A stretch of DNA of 64,000 nt from SR1 bacterium human oral taxon HOT-345. GTDB taxonomy: Bacteria; Patescibacteriota; Gracilibacteria; Absconditabacterales; Absconditicoccaceae. The stretch is taken from assembly GCA_003260355.1 (NCBI GenBank), contig MPSQ01000001.1, forward strand, positions 620,001-684,000, read 5' to 3'. Shown here in pieces: positions 1 to 10,679 of this stretch; positions within the stretch are counted from its first letter, which is position 1; each line of letters starts with the position of its first letter. The notes beneath the pieces are model-generated. The model saw only the letters and a program-made list of their open reading frames with translations. It was not told the origin of the DNA and made no database searches. Both the position numbers and the translations under genes were made by a program.

Positions 1-27
1 TTTTCAAGAACATACAAGATAAAATGC

Positions 28-921
28 TTAATTCCACAAATGCTTTGGATAGATTCCCTGCTCAATAAGCTGATCAATATTACTACTTGTTGCCGCTTTG
101 TCTTCCTGATACGTCACTCCAAACCATTTTGCAGTAGTCGGCAAAACAGGAACGGACTCTCCTTCCTCGTTAATTAGTCTCGTGATGACTTCCGGCATAT
201 AAAATTCAGTTTTTGGTTCGTTGAGATTCTTTTCTAAAAAATCAATGAAGTATTTTTCGTAAAATTCAAGACTTGCTTTGGTAAATCCCATCATATTCAT
301 AGAACAAAGATCCTGAGGATTGAGTTCATAAGTCGTTCCATCAGGGTTTTCAGCGAGGATTTTTCCTTCTGATTTGAAGATTTTTTTGGTTTCGTGAATG
401 GCTTTGAGATTATTATTTTCATCAAGTTCGCAGATCCCCCTAGATACTGTTCCAAAGTCTGAAAGTACTTCTGAAAGTTGGTAGCCGACGATACAGTTTT
501 GATTATGAGTCTTCAAAAAGTTAGCCAAGACCTGATAACTCTCCCTACCATAGAAATCATCAGCATTGATCACAGCAAAAGGTCCATCAATCAAGTCTTT
601 AGCAGCGAGGACGGCATGCCCGGTTCCCCAAGGTTTTTCTCTCGTAGATGGGCAGATGAAGCCTGCTGGAAGTTCATGCATATCTTGGAAGGCGTATCAG
701 ACCTCCATTTCCTGTTCAATCCTTGAACCGATTCTGCTTTTAAATTCTATTTCAAAGTCTTTTCTGATTACAAAAACGACCTTTTCAAATCCAGCTTTTT
801 TCGCATCAAAAACGGAGTATTCCATCAAGGCATGCTCCCCTGCTCCAAAGGTATCAAGCTGTTTCAAGCCTCCATAACGGCTTCCCATTCCTGCGGCGAG
901 GATTACGAGGGTTAGTTTCAT
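28..921 (-). CDS. NDP-sugar nucleotidyltransferase-like protein
   Basis: Rossmann-type NTP transferase that would activate a sugar phosphate with a nucleotide for envelope polysaccharide synthesis. The N-terminus (VILAAGMGSRYGGLKQLDTF) is the nucleotide-binding loop and INADDFYG around residue 105 is the metal-binding Asp region. One in-frame TGA (697-699) is read as Gly, joining EMEV to YAFQDMHELP without a frame change; stop is TAA. The product has 297 residues, a normal size for the family. The sugar and nucleotide specificity cannot be read from sequence; a UTP- or CTP-using enzyme are both possible. The downstream partner lies outside the window. Confidence 0.85.
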
Positions 922-1028
922 TACTTATTTTTTAAGGATAAAATGAATACAAGCACTATAAAAGCCACAATAGCAAGCCCAACATTCAAAAACACCTAAT
1001 ACCTAAAGAGAAAAGCTAAAAAAACTGA

Positions 1029-1949
1029 TTAGATTTCCCTGGTAAACTCTCTGATTTTTGCTTTTGCTTTTTCGTTATTTTGTTCGTATTCTAGGACGTT
1101 AAAGTAGTATTTCTTGGCATTATCCAGGTCTCCAACTTGCTCATAGAGTTCTGCGATAGTTAAAAGGTATTTTGGATTCGTTGGTCTGAGTTTAATTACT
1201 TTTTCCATATAGGCGAGTGCTTCTGCATTTCTATCGGTATTATAATAGATTTCTACCATTGTGAGGTAGTATTTTGGATTATCGTTCTTAAGGTTAATCG
1301 CCTTTTCTACCAACAGTTCAGAAGTCTGAATATCTCAGGTCACAAAATAGATTTCGGCAATTTGCCAAATCACTTTGTGGTCAGTAGGATCCTGTTCAGA
1401 GATTTTCTTGAGAAGCGGAAGTGCTTTTTTGTAATTTCCTAGCGTAAAATAGAGGTCTGCAAGCGGTTTTAGAACCTTAAGCGTCGAATCATCAATTGCT
1501 GTAGCTTCAATAAGTTTTTTTTCATATTGTTCTACTTTTCACTCGTTTTTTAAGAGTTCTGCCTCGAGGAGAAGCGTATCAAGCCTTTTTTTCTCCTTTT
1601 CTGAAGTCTGTCCCTTGAGTTCTCCTTCTTGATTTCCAACTGGAGAAGAGTGATTTTCTTCTCACTCTAACGGAGCAACAAGATTTTCGTTATCAAGCTT
1701 TTTGTCTTCGATCTCTTGTTCCTGGGCGTGAAATGGTCCGTATTCATTACTGGCAATAAGCTCGTCCTTCTGCTGTTTGAGTTCAGATTTTATATGTTTA
1801 AGCTCTACATTTTCTTTGATAAGATCCGCCTTTTTATTGAGGAATCAGAAAAGTTTCTTCCCAATTCGATAAAGAAGAACTCCCGTAGGAACTACAATAA
1901 GGGCAACAGTAAGCCCTATCCAGATATAAATGAGTATTTTAGATCACAT
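1029..1949 (-). CDS. Membrane-anchored TPR-repeat protein
   Basis: 306 residues once several in-frame TGA codons are read as Gly. An N-terminal transmembrane helix (ILIYIWIGLTVALIVVP, residues 4-20) is followed by a charged, probably coiled linker and then about four tetratricopeptide repeats to the C-terminus (for example LADLYFTLGNYKKALPLLKK and LTIAELYEQVGDLDNAKKYY). TPR arrays are protein-binding scaffolds; a single N-terminal anchor suggests a role at the inner membrane. Start chosen at the ATG just before the membrane helix; stop is TAG or TAA only if TGA is sense. No specific function can be assigned. Confidence 0.75.
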
Positions 1950-1988
1950 CGCTATTAGAATAATGGAATAAAGAGTATTTCTTGATCA

Positions 1989-2843
1989 CTACGAACATGA
2001 TTCAGATTTTTCTTTTGTTTTTTTGATAAGTGAGAGCGGGACTCTCAAAACTCCTCAGTCCTCCGTCTTTATCACCACCTCTCTGGTAATAATATTGTAG
2101 GAACTTACGATTCCATTCTGTTTTGAGTTTGGACATTGGATTTTTTCTCCTCTGTGAGGGAAGTCCTTCCCTTCTTGGGCATAAATTTCTAGCTCATAAA
2201 GCAGACTACACTTGAGTTTTCAGCATCTTCCTTTTAACCTTTCGGTGTCTCTCCCCTCAAGTCCTTGCATGGCGATGCTTTCCATCTCAACGCTAGGTAA
2301 AAGTCCTAGTCCCTGACAAGCGATTTCCATACCGCAGTCGGAACCTACAGCATAAGCCTTTGCATTAGGATCGAGCCTCATCATATCTCTCGCTCCCACC
2401 TGGAAAAGAAAGATATTTTTTCAGATTTCTTGCCTAAAGTCTCTGACAAAATCACTAAAAACGTATCTCTCCTCAGAATAAAAATAGAAATAAAGCTGAT
2501 CCATAATAGGGTTATATCTGGAGGAGATTGGCTTGGATCAAGGGAAACTTTGTTTAAATTTTTTTTTGAAAAGCGGGAAAACCTTGAGAGCAAATTCCTG
2601 CTGTTTTATAAACTCCTCACATTCTTGAGAGGTCAGTTTTTTTACGAATTGTCCAGTTCTTTTTTCACTGATTTTTAGTGGATAGAGAATAACCATCCCA
2701 ATAGATTCCTTTTCTGTTCCTTTTTCCTCTACGAGATAAGATATTTTGTCTCCATGCGTGAAAGTTTGATAGCTCTCATCAGGAATATTGAGAATAGTGA
2801 AGTGTTTATTCATAAAGTAATCAAGCACTACGATAGTTTGCAT
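1989..2843 (-). CDS. PSP1 domain protein (RicT/YaaT-like)
   Basis: 284 residues with four in-frame TGA codons read as Gly, ending in TAG. The centre carries the PSP1 signature: a strand-rich YFYFYSEERYVFSDFVRDFR segment, then QVGARDMMRLDP, and the Cys motif GRCGKLKCSLLYELEIY near residue 200, the counterpart of ISGICGRLMCCLRYEYEEY in Bacillus YaaT/RicT. In Firmicutes RicT belongs to the Y-complex that affects RNase Y activity and holds Fe-S clusters; whether that holds here is inference. Two Cys of the usual set are kept in the C-terminal motif and two more (SDCGMEIACQG) lie upstream. It lies between dnaE and the TPR gene on the same strand. Confidence 0.75.
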
Positions 2844-2991
2844 AACAATGGGTAAGAGTAAAGTTTTTTTAAGATTGTCAAGTGCCTCTCTGAAAATATG
2901 ATTTTTATAAGGAAATGCAAGACTAAGTAGAAAATCCTGTTTTCACGATAGAAAATAAGAATTATTTATAAGGCATTTCTTAATTTCCTAG

Positions 2992-5973
2992 CTAACTACT
3001 AGGGAAAAGCATTTTTAAGTTTTGCAATCAGACTTCACTTACTTTTCTTTCCTTTCAGAGGATATAAACTGTGATGTCGCCTTCGTGGTGCTTAAGGATA
3101 TTCATCAGGCTTTGAATTTTTTCCATATTCTCAGGTAAGGTCTCCAAAGTAAAGGTTTTTTCTTCTAGCTCTTCGTCTACCTCTTCATCGCCGTGTTGAT
3201 CGACCTGTTCATCAGCAAATACTCATGACTCTTCCTCTATAAATTCTTCTCCTGGAAGCTGTTCTTCCTCGTGTTTTTGGGAATTTTCATTCGGTTCTTC
3301 GAGCTCCACTTGGCTTTTTTCTGCTTTTATTTTTTCTATTTCTTTATTTTTTTCATCTCCGTATCTTTCTTTTTTGGCTCTTGCAACTGTCCATTCAGGA
3401 TCATATTTCCCTCATGCGAGCCTTATTAAGTTTTCATAATCTGTTTTTACTAACTTATCCAAGTATATCCTTCAGTTTTTTTTGCTTCCATGCAAGATAA
3501 TCAAATCAAACTTATGGAAATCTAACGCATCTTTTGTGAAAAATTCCCAACTCGTCGAAATATCTTCAATCTTGATAAAAAAACCCTTCTTTTTTGCCCT
3601 TTGGACCTCCTTAATATACCCTACAATAATGAATTTAGGGAAATTCTCTTGAGCAAGCACTTGATTGAGGAAGGAAAAGTTTTTGATATAGAGATAGAGC
3701 CCATCAAGTGGATTTCACGAAACAAAGGCCTTCAAGACTTCCTGCTCCATCATGAGCCTTTCCATGAGATTTGAGGTTTTTACTTGTTTGAGCTGAATAC
3801 TCGTATCAACTCCAAGTCCTCAAAACAGTCAAAAATCTGCATTTGGAATCGTTTTACTTCGATCGATAAGGGTTTGCGTATTCTCGAGCAATACATTCCT
3901 GTCTCCAAAGCTGTCCAAGGCTCCACACTTAATAAGTCCTTCCAAAGATTTCTTATTGATAATGGTCGAACATCTCTTGAGAAAGTCCTCCAAACTCTGG
4001 AAGCTTCAGTTTTTTTGCCTTTCTTGCTGGATTACCTCTCCAACATCTTCACCGATTCCCTTTACACTAAAAAAACCAAGTCTGATCGCATCTCCGATCG
4101 CTGCTACGTGGTTAAATGAGGCATTCACATCAGGAGAAAGAACAGAGATTCCTTTGTTTTGGATTTCTGAGATATAAAAACTCTGGGTATCAGTGTCTTC
4201 TTCTACAGAACGAATCAATGCCGCAGAAAATTCTACTGGGAAATGAGCCTTTAGATACGCTGTTTGGTAAGCAATCATTGCATAACAAACTGAATGGGAT
4301 TTATTGAACGAATACGATGCCGCAGGTTCAATCATTTTTTCGTAAATATAGGTCGTTGTTTCCGGTTTATATGCCCTAAAGCTACCACCTCTGGTGATAA
4401 ACTCTTTCTTTAATTTCTCAATTACTTCTTTTTTCTTTTTTCAGACTCCTCTTCTGAGCATATCGGCTTCTCCCAGTGAAAATCCAGCCATCGCTTGCAC
4501 AAGAAACATAAGCTGCTCCTGATAAATAGCAATTCCGTACGTTGATCCCATAATCGGAGAGAGATCTTCAATCAGCTTTTGATTTTCCTGTTCTGCTACT
4601 TCTGCACTATACTTTTTTGTCAGGTCTGCTCTAAGTTCTTCTGTCATGTATTCCACCGGCTCTCTCCCATTTTTTCTCTCAATATATCTCGGAATAAACT
4701 CCATAGGTCATGGACGATAAAGTGCATTCATAGCGACCAGATTATCAATTGAGTTTGGTTCCAGCTGGATCAAGAATTTTCTCATTCCCTGGGATTCAAA
4801 TTGGAAAATTCATGTTGTATCTCCAAGTTTAAAAACACTGTCGTAAGTAAAGGCATCTTGAATATTAGGCTGAAATGAAGTCGTTTGCAGGAAATGTTCA
4901 AAAATCTCCGGTAAAGGCTCGCCGGCTTTGTCATGTCTAGCTTTTATAATTTTGATACAGGTTTTGATGATAGAGAGATTTCTTAAACCGAGAAAATCCA
5001 TCTTCAAGAGTCAGATTTGTTCTAATGTGGGTCCATCATACTGACTCACAACGGTATGATCTGTTTCTTTTGCAAATTGGGCAGGAGTATAGGTAGAAAC
5101 AGGCTCTGGAGCGATGATAATTCCACAGGCATGAACCCCCAGCTGTCTCAAATTTCCCTCGAGATTAGATGCCAAGTCAAAGGCATATTTTACCTTTTCG
5201 TTTGTGGCGATATAATTGTGTATTTCCTCGTATTCTTCTGCATTTGAGATAATTTCTTTGAGTGAGCTTTTTTCTGGGATAATATTAGAAATCTGATTCG
5301 CCATCTCAAAAGGAACTCCAACCGCCCTTGCCGAGTCTTTGAATGCCGCTTTGGTTGCCATTTTCATAAAGGTTCCTATTGCACAGACCTTTTCTTGACC
5401 ATATTTTTCTGTACAATAATCAATCACTCTTTGTCTCTGGGTATCCTCAAAATCAATATCAAAATCGGGCATAGAAATTCTCGCAGGATTGAGGAATCTT
5501 TCAAAGAGAAGGTCAAATGGAAGAGGATCAATATCGGTGATCTCAATCGCCCAAGCTAGCAAAGATCCAGCTCCAGAACCTCTTCCTGGACCTACGACGA
5601 TCATCTGTTTTTTTGCCCATCTTACATAATCTGAGACGATCAAAAAGTAGGAATTAAATCCCATTTCCCTGATAACCTTGAGCTCATATTCAAGTCTCTC
5701 AATATAATTTGCAAGCTTATATTTTGAATTTTCGAAAGGGATTATATCTCCCTGTTCTTGGAGAATCTGCTTTTTAAACTCGGTATAGGTTTCATAGGTA
5801 AATTTTTTTAGATCTTCTGGTGAGGTCTCAGGAACTGATTTTTCCAAGACTCCCCTTCCTGTAGTTTTCACCAATTTTACTAGAACATCGGTATCTCGAT
5901 TCAGTTTTAATCTAGTTTTTAGTCCTTTGTAAGCGTGATAACGAAGCTCAAACTCATGAATGTCCATAGTCAT
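2992..5973 (-). CDS. dnaE: DNA polymerase III alpha subunit, PHP domain missing
   Basis: Replicative polymerase of 993 residues after reading about a dozen TGA codons as Gly; the whole reading frame is continuous and ends in TAG. Palm motifs are GPGRGSGAGS (residues 128-137) and PDFDIDF (169-175, two catalytic Asp), followed by fingers (GIFQFESQGMRKFL), YRPGPMEFIP and the helix-hairpin-helix and OB region; the tail is acidic. The protein begins at the linker that normally follows the N-terminal PHP domain, so about 270 residues are absent. Upstream the frame is open for only some 90 bases without a start codon and then meets the pilin terminator, so the PHP part is not nearby on this strand. 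The catalytic core looks intact. Confidence 0.93.
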
Positions 5974-6040
5974 TATGCAAGAAGGGTTGAGAAGGGTAAA
6001 TTTTCTTCTTTTAGTGTAGGGTTTTGGTAACGAAAATCAA

Positions 6041-6075
6041 CTTAAAAAAGAAAAAACTCCACACTATTGTGGAGT
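6041..6075 (-). terminator. Rho-independent terminator of the pilin-like gene
   Basis: An 8-bp perfect stem (ACTCCACA/TGTGGAGT, 6056-6075, 4-nt loop) is followed on the minus strand by two runs of T. It lies 25 bases past the stop codon of the pilin-like gene. Confidence 0.85.
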
Positions 6076-6099
6076 AATTTCTCAGTTTTAAAGGCTTTT

Positions 6100-6552
6100 T
6101 TATGGATTTGTTGCTGAGCCTGTAGTCTTAGCACCGACAGTTCCAATAAGCCAGAAGATAATACTTACCATGAACCATGCAAGAGCGATGAAGGCAAGTC
6201 CGATTGCTGCCTGTTTGAGAATCTTGAATCCAGCCTTGTATTTTCCATCATCTCCAGCTGCAGTCACCATCTGGAAACCTCCCCAAAGGAGAAGTACCAA
6301 GGTAATAAGCGCGAGGATTCCTAGTGTCCAGTTGATAAAGTTTTTGATAATCTGGATTAATCCTGCTTGTTGATCTTGTCCTGTTCCTGGAGCATTGATT
6401 CCCGTTGTTTTGTCTGGGTTGATTCCAAACTGATCATTAAGCACTTGCACATTCCCTTGGCTTAGACCGTTATTTTGAGCAAGAGCTATACCACTCGCTC
6501 CTCCAAAGAACGCTAGTCCCATCATCATAAATGCCAATAATTTTGTTTTCAT
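6100..6552 (-). CDS. VirB2/pilin-like two-helix membrane protein
   Basis: 150 residues with a cleavable signal peptide (MKTKLLAFMMMGLAFFGGAS...ALAQ, cut near residue 25), a Gly/Asn-rich linker, and two hydrophobic helices (about 75-95 and 112-138) separated by the short loop TAAGDDGKYKAGF. This is the layout of VirB2/TrbC-type pilins and of the TrbC-like proteins common in CPR genomes. It would sit in the inner membrane or form a secreted filament. It is a single gene with its own terminator; no type IV secretion genes are adjacent. It has no in-frame TGA despite many glycines. Confidence 0.6.
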   Translation of the reverse strand: MKTKLLAFMMMGLAFFGGASGIALAQNNGLSQGNVQVLNDQFGINPDKTTGINAPGTGQDQQAGLIQIIKNFINWTLGILALITLVLLLWGGFQMVTAAGDDGKYKAGFKILKQAAIGLAFIALAWFMVSIIFWLIGTVGAKTTGSATNP

Positions 6553-6770
6553 CTTCTTGTGTAAAAGGATTAAAAGTAGGGTGCGTAAGTCTCTGCCCCT
6601 CTTGATACTTTAATTTTAACCAAATCGTTTCATTTTGCAAATTTTTTATGACTTTTTGGAGGGAAAAGTTGCTTATCTGAGAAAAGGAATGCGTAATCTC
6701 GTATTCTACCTTGAAAAAAAGGAGTGAATCCCTACACTTTCATCCAGCTTTTTTATTTTTTAGGCGAGGG

Positions 6771-8372
6771 ATGCAAAAGATTCTGAAGGGACTTTCTATT
6801 TATAAAATCTGATATGGAGGGATCGGCATCGCTCAGCTCCCTGATGGAAAAAAGGTTCTGATCAAAGGTGGAGCTCTGCCATGAAGCATCGTCGATGTTC
6901 GTATCGTAAAAGCAAAAAAAGACTATGTAGAAGCACATCTTCTTGAGATTAAAAAGCAAGATCCCCAAATCCTTACAGGAACTCCCCTTTGCCAGCATTT
7001 TTTTTCTTCTTTTCTACAAGAGCAAAACCCTGATCTTCAGCCCAATGAAAAAGGATGTTGAGGCTGTAAGTGGCAAGTAATGAACTATGAATCTCAACTT
7101 CAGCTCAAACACGATATTATCAAGGATGCTTTTTGAAAACTCGTAAAAAAACAAGAAATCTGATTTCCTCCTGTGATTGGATCTCCACTTCAAAAGGGCT
7201 ACAGAAACAAAATTGAGTTTAGCTTTGGAGTGTATAAGCAGCTGGACGACTCTTTTAGAAAAGCGAAGAAAAGCTGAAATTCTGAAGAATCATTGCTTGC
7301 CCAAGGACTACAAAAGTATGCTATTGATGCGGGTTTTAATCTCGGTTTTCACAAGCAAGGAGAGTTTAGTAAAATTGTGGATATTTCCTCTTGTGGGCTT
7401 ATTAGCGAGAAAGCGAATCAGGTTTTTGCCTCTTTGAAAGCTCTTTGCAAAGACTCCGGATTGCCTGTTTATGATCAAAAAACTCATCAGTGATTTTTTC
7501 GTCATTTAGTGATCAGAGAGTGAGTAAACACGCATCAAATACTCATCAACCTCTCTGTCGCCAATCAAAACCTTGCTGCTGAACAGGGAGAAATTCAGCT
7601 TTGGGAGCAATTTTTAGAAAAATTAAAATCTGACACTTTTCTTCAGGAACAGGTTTCTACCTTTGTTGTGAGTTATAATAATGGACTCGCTGATATTGTG
7701 CGTAATGCAGAAACCGAGATTGTCCCACTTTGGGGAGAAGGTGTGATTTATGAAATCTTGGATTTTTCTCAGTTTTCTAACTCTGAATCCGCGAATCAAG
7801 AACAAACATCATTAAAATTCAGAGTTTCTCCCTCTTCGTTTTTTCAAACCAATACGCTTGGTGCTCAAAAACTCTTTTGAACTGGGCTCAAACTCTTGGA
7901 GACTATTGAGGGAAACATCTTGGACCTGTATTGTGGTGCGGGAAGTATTGGGCTCTCTTTCCTTAAAATGGGAATTGGAAAGGAGCTTATTTGAGTTGAG
8001 ATCGTAGAGGCGGCAATCGTTGACGCTGAATATAATGCTAGGATTAATGGTTTACAAGAGAAATCTTTTTTTGTAGCATCTCCTGCCGAGAAAATGCTCA
8101 CCAAATTTCCAGAGCTTAAGGAAAAAATTCAGAATGTTTGACTTGTGATTATAGATCCTCCTCGTGAAGGATTACACCCGAATGTCATCAAGTATTTGGC
8201 AGACCTAAAAAAACAATATGCATTTAAGTTGCTGTATATTTCTTGCAATCCAATCACAATGGCAAGAGATATTGAACTACTAGTTGACGAAGGTTTTACT
8301 TTCAAGCAGGTGCAGGGACTCGACATGTTCCCTCACACACATCATGTTGAATGTATTTCTGTGTTGAGTTAA
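6771..8372 (+). CDS. TrmA/RumA-family RNA uracil-5 methyltransferase
   Basis: SAM-dependent m5U methyltransferase of 533 residues once about ten TGA codons are read as Gly. Order: N-terminal TRAM-like RNA-binding part (YGGIGIAQLPDGKKVLIKGG), the Fe-S cysteine motif CGGCKWQ near residue 93, a central domain, then the methylase core with LDLYCGAGSIGLSFLK (SAM binding), IIDPPREGLHP, the catalytic ISCNP motif and a C-terminal DMFPHTHHVECI tail. These are standard for RlmD/TrmA/RumA. Which uracil in 23S rRNA or tRNA is modified cannot be told. A GAGGG sequence lies directly before ATG 6771. TGA-encoded Gly in VIGVE- and NVGLVIIDPP-like positions are among the clearest evidence for code 25. Confidence 0.9.
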
Positions 8373-8580
8373 CCTGAGCTTTTTCGAGCACTTCCGAAGA
8401 GAAAAATATTTTTTGTTTTTTATTTAGCTGATTCTCTTTTGTTTAATCTTTTTTGAACTCAAAGAGCAGCCCTTGTAATCTTATAACTTTAGCTATAAGC
8501 TTTATATAATTTCAATTTCATTGATATCCAGTCAAGCCAACCCTGTCAATTCCTTTAGGGAGAACCTTTGCTTTTTTGGC

Positions 8581-8967
8581 TTAATTCTTCGATCTTTTCG
8601 TGAGGCGCAAAGGAGATAAGCGTTCTGATTTATATAATTCTTCATATGCATTATTGATACAAATAACTTCTCAATTTTCCGCTGTTGCTATATAGATTCT
8701 CTCCTTCCAGTATCCACTACTTGTTTTTACTTCAATAATATCTCCTATTCTCGGCTGATCTAATCCAAGTATGCAAAACTCATCAAAATAAAAAAGATCA
8801 TACCCCTCAAAAATATATGAGTTAGTTTCTTGGTCTATACGATCTATAACAAATATTTTGTTTTGATTATTATTAATAAATTCTACATATTGCTCATGAA
8901 TCCCTCCGTATTTTTTAATTTCATTAATACTGTTTAGCTTAACCTTATCTCTTGGTCTAAACCTCAT
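8581..8967 (-). CDS. Hypothetical protein next to the CRISPR array
   Basis: 128 residues with one in-frame TGA (8671-8673) read as Gly, ending in TAA. It is polar, predicted mixed alpha/beta, with no signal peptide or membrane helix; short strand-like segments (GDIIEVKTSSGYW, RIYIATAENGEVICINN) suggest a small beta-barrel or OB/SH3-like fold, but I recognise no family. It lies on the trailer side of the CRISPR array, about 95 bases from the last repeat, and reads in the array's direction. There is no reason beyond proximity to link it to CRISPR function. Confidence 0.5.
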
Positions 8968-9062
8968 TATAATATTCTGTAAAAAATAAATCTGATTTTT
9001 TATTCTATTTTTTATAAGATACTTCCTATTAACGATAGGCTACACTATCTCTGATTAAATAA

Positions 9063-10679
9063 ATCTACAAAAGTAGAAATCTTATATAAGTTCTAAACAA
9101 TACAAGAGAAACCTCGAAGACGCTCATCTACAAAAGTAGAAATCTTATATAAGTTCTAAACAGGCCCACACAGGTGTAGAGCTTAACATCTACAAAAGTA
9201 GAAATCTTATATAAGTTCTAAACATTTTGAAAATATGATTGAGAAAAAAAATCTACAAAAGTAGAAATCTTATATAAGTTCTAAACTTATTATACTTTTT
9301 CACAGAATAATCAATCTACAAAAGTAGAAATCTTATATAAGTTCTAAACTTTTCTTCATATCTGCAAACTGCTAAATCTACAAAAGTAGAAATCTTATAT
9401 AAGTTCTAAACTACGGTATTGCGTAAGGCTTGCCTCTGAATCTACAAAAGTAGAAATCTTATATAAGTTCTAAACTATTCCCTTCCTTATTCCTTGTCTT
9501 CATCTACAAAAGTAGAAATCTTATATAAGTTCTAAACCAGGAATAAGAGAAATAACAGTAATGATCTACAAAAGTAGAAATCTTATATAAGTTCTAAACT
9601 ATGCAATGCGTAAAGGTTTTGTCCTTATCTACAAAAGTAGAAATCTTATATAAGTTCTAAACTTTTCTTCATATCTGCAAACTGCTAAATCTACAAAAGT
9701 AGAAATCTTATATAAGTTCTAAACACGAGATAGAGAAATTTGCTAAGGCTTGATCTACAAAAGTAGAAATCTTATATAAGTTCTAAACGGTTAATGGTTT
9801 CATTCTGATATTAAATCATCTACAAAAGTAGAAATCTTATATAAGTTCTAAACAAAAAAGGCATATTCCTCGTGCTTCAGAGATCTACAAAAGTAGAAAT
9901 CTTATATAAGTTCTAAACAATCTTTGAAAGATAAGGCTTGGGTATCTACAAAAGTAGAAATCTTATATAAGTTCTAAACCAATTGTATCACGATCAAATG
10001 TTAGAATCTACAAAAGTAGAAATCTTATATAAGTTCTAAACCCGCTTTAACCGCCCTCATAGCATCAAATCTACAAAAGTAGAAATCTTATATAAGTTCT
10101 AAACTCAACAGTAGTTTTCTTTGGGTCGTTTTATCTACAAAAGTAGAAATCTTATATAAGTTCTAAACTAGAAACTGGAATAATTTCCACTATCTATCTA
10201 CAAAAGTAGAAATCTTATATAAGTTCTAAACCTATAAAACACATCTTCCAAATTATCTGGATCTACAAAAGTAGAAATCTTATATAAGTTCTAAACTTTG
10301 CTAACTATATTCTAACTTAAATCATATCTACAAAAGTAGAAATCTTATATAAGTTCTAAACCAGAGGAATCTGACTACTTACGACAGATATCTACAAAAG
10401 TAGAAATCTTATATAAGTTCTAAACTCATAAATATCATGATCTGACAATCATTATCTACAAAAGTAGAAATCTTATATAAGTTCTAAACAATCAAAATAT
10501 AAAATAAGCGGTATACATCTACAAAAGTAGAAATCTTATATAAGTTCTAAACGAAAAACTGAATCTAATGCTACTTTTGATCTACAAAAGTAGAAATCTT
10601 ATATAAGTTCTAAACTATACCCTTAAGGGGAAATGACCTATGCATCTACAAAAGTAGAAATCTTATATAAGTTCTAAAC
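9063..10679 (-). CRISPR. Type V-A (Cas12a) CRISPR array, 26 repeats, 25 spacers
   Basis: Twenty-six 36-nt repeats begin at 9063, 9126, 9188, 9251, 9314, 9376, 9440, 9502, 9564, 9627, 9689, 9753, 9818, 9883, 9944, 10006, 10069, 10133, 10196, 10261, 10326, 10390, 10454, 10517, 10580 and 10644. They appear identical. On the minus strand the 3' part of the repeat is the Cas12a processing hairpin (TTTCTAC TTTT GTAGAT), so crRNAs are transcribed right to left, in the direction of cas12a. Spacers are 26-29 nt. The leader end (10679) abuts cas12a coding sequence with no leader; the trailer repeat at 9063 is not degenerate. The spacers at 9350-9375 and 9663-9688 are identical. No spacer was matched by eye to the rest of the window. 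Confidence 0.98.

Noticed and set aside
2992..5973. dnaE and many other genes appear broken into several open reading frames
   Set aside because: The breaks are all TGA in an unchanged frame, often at conserved Gly positions; they are sense codons in code 25, not pseudogenes or sequencing errors.
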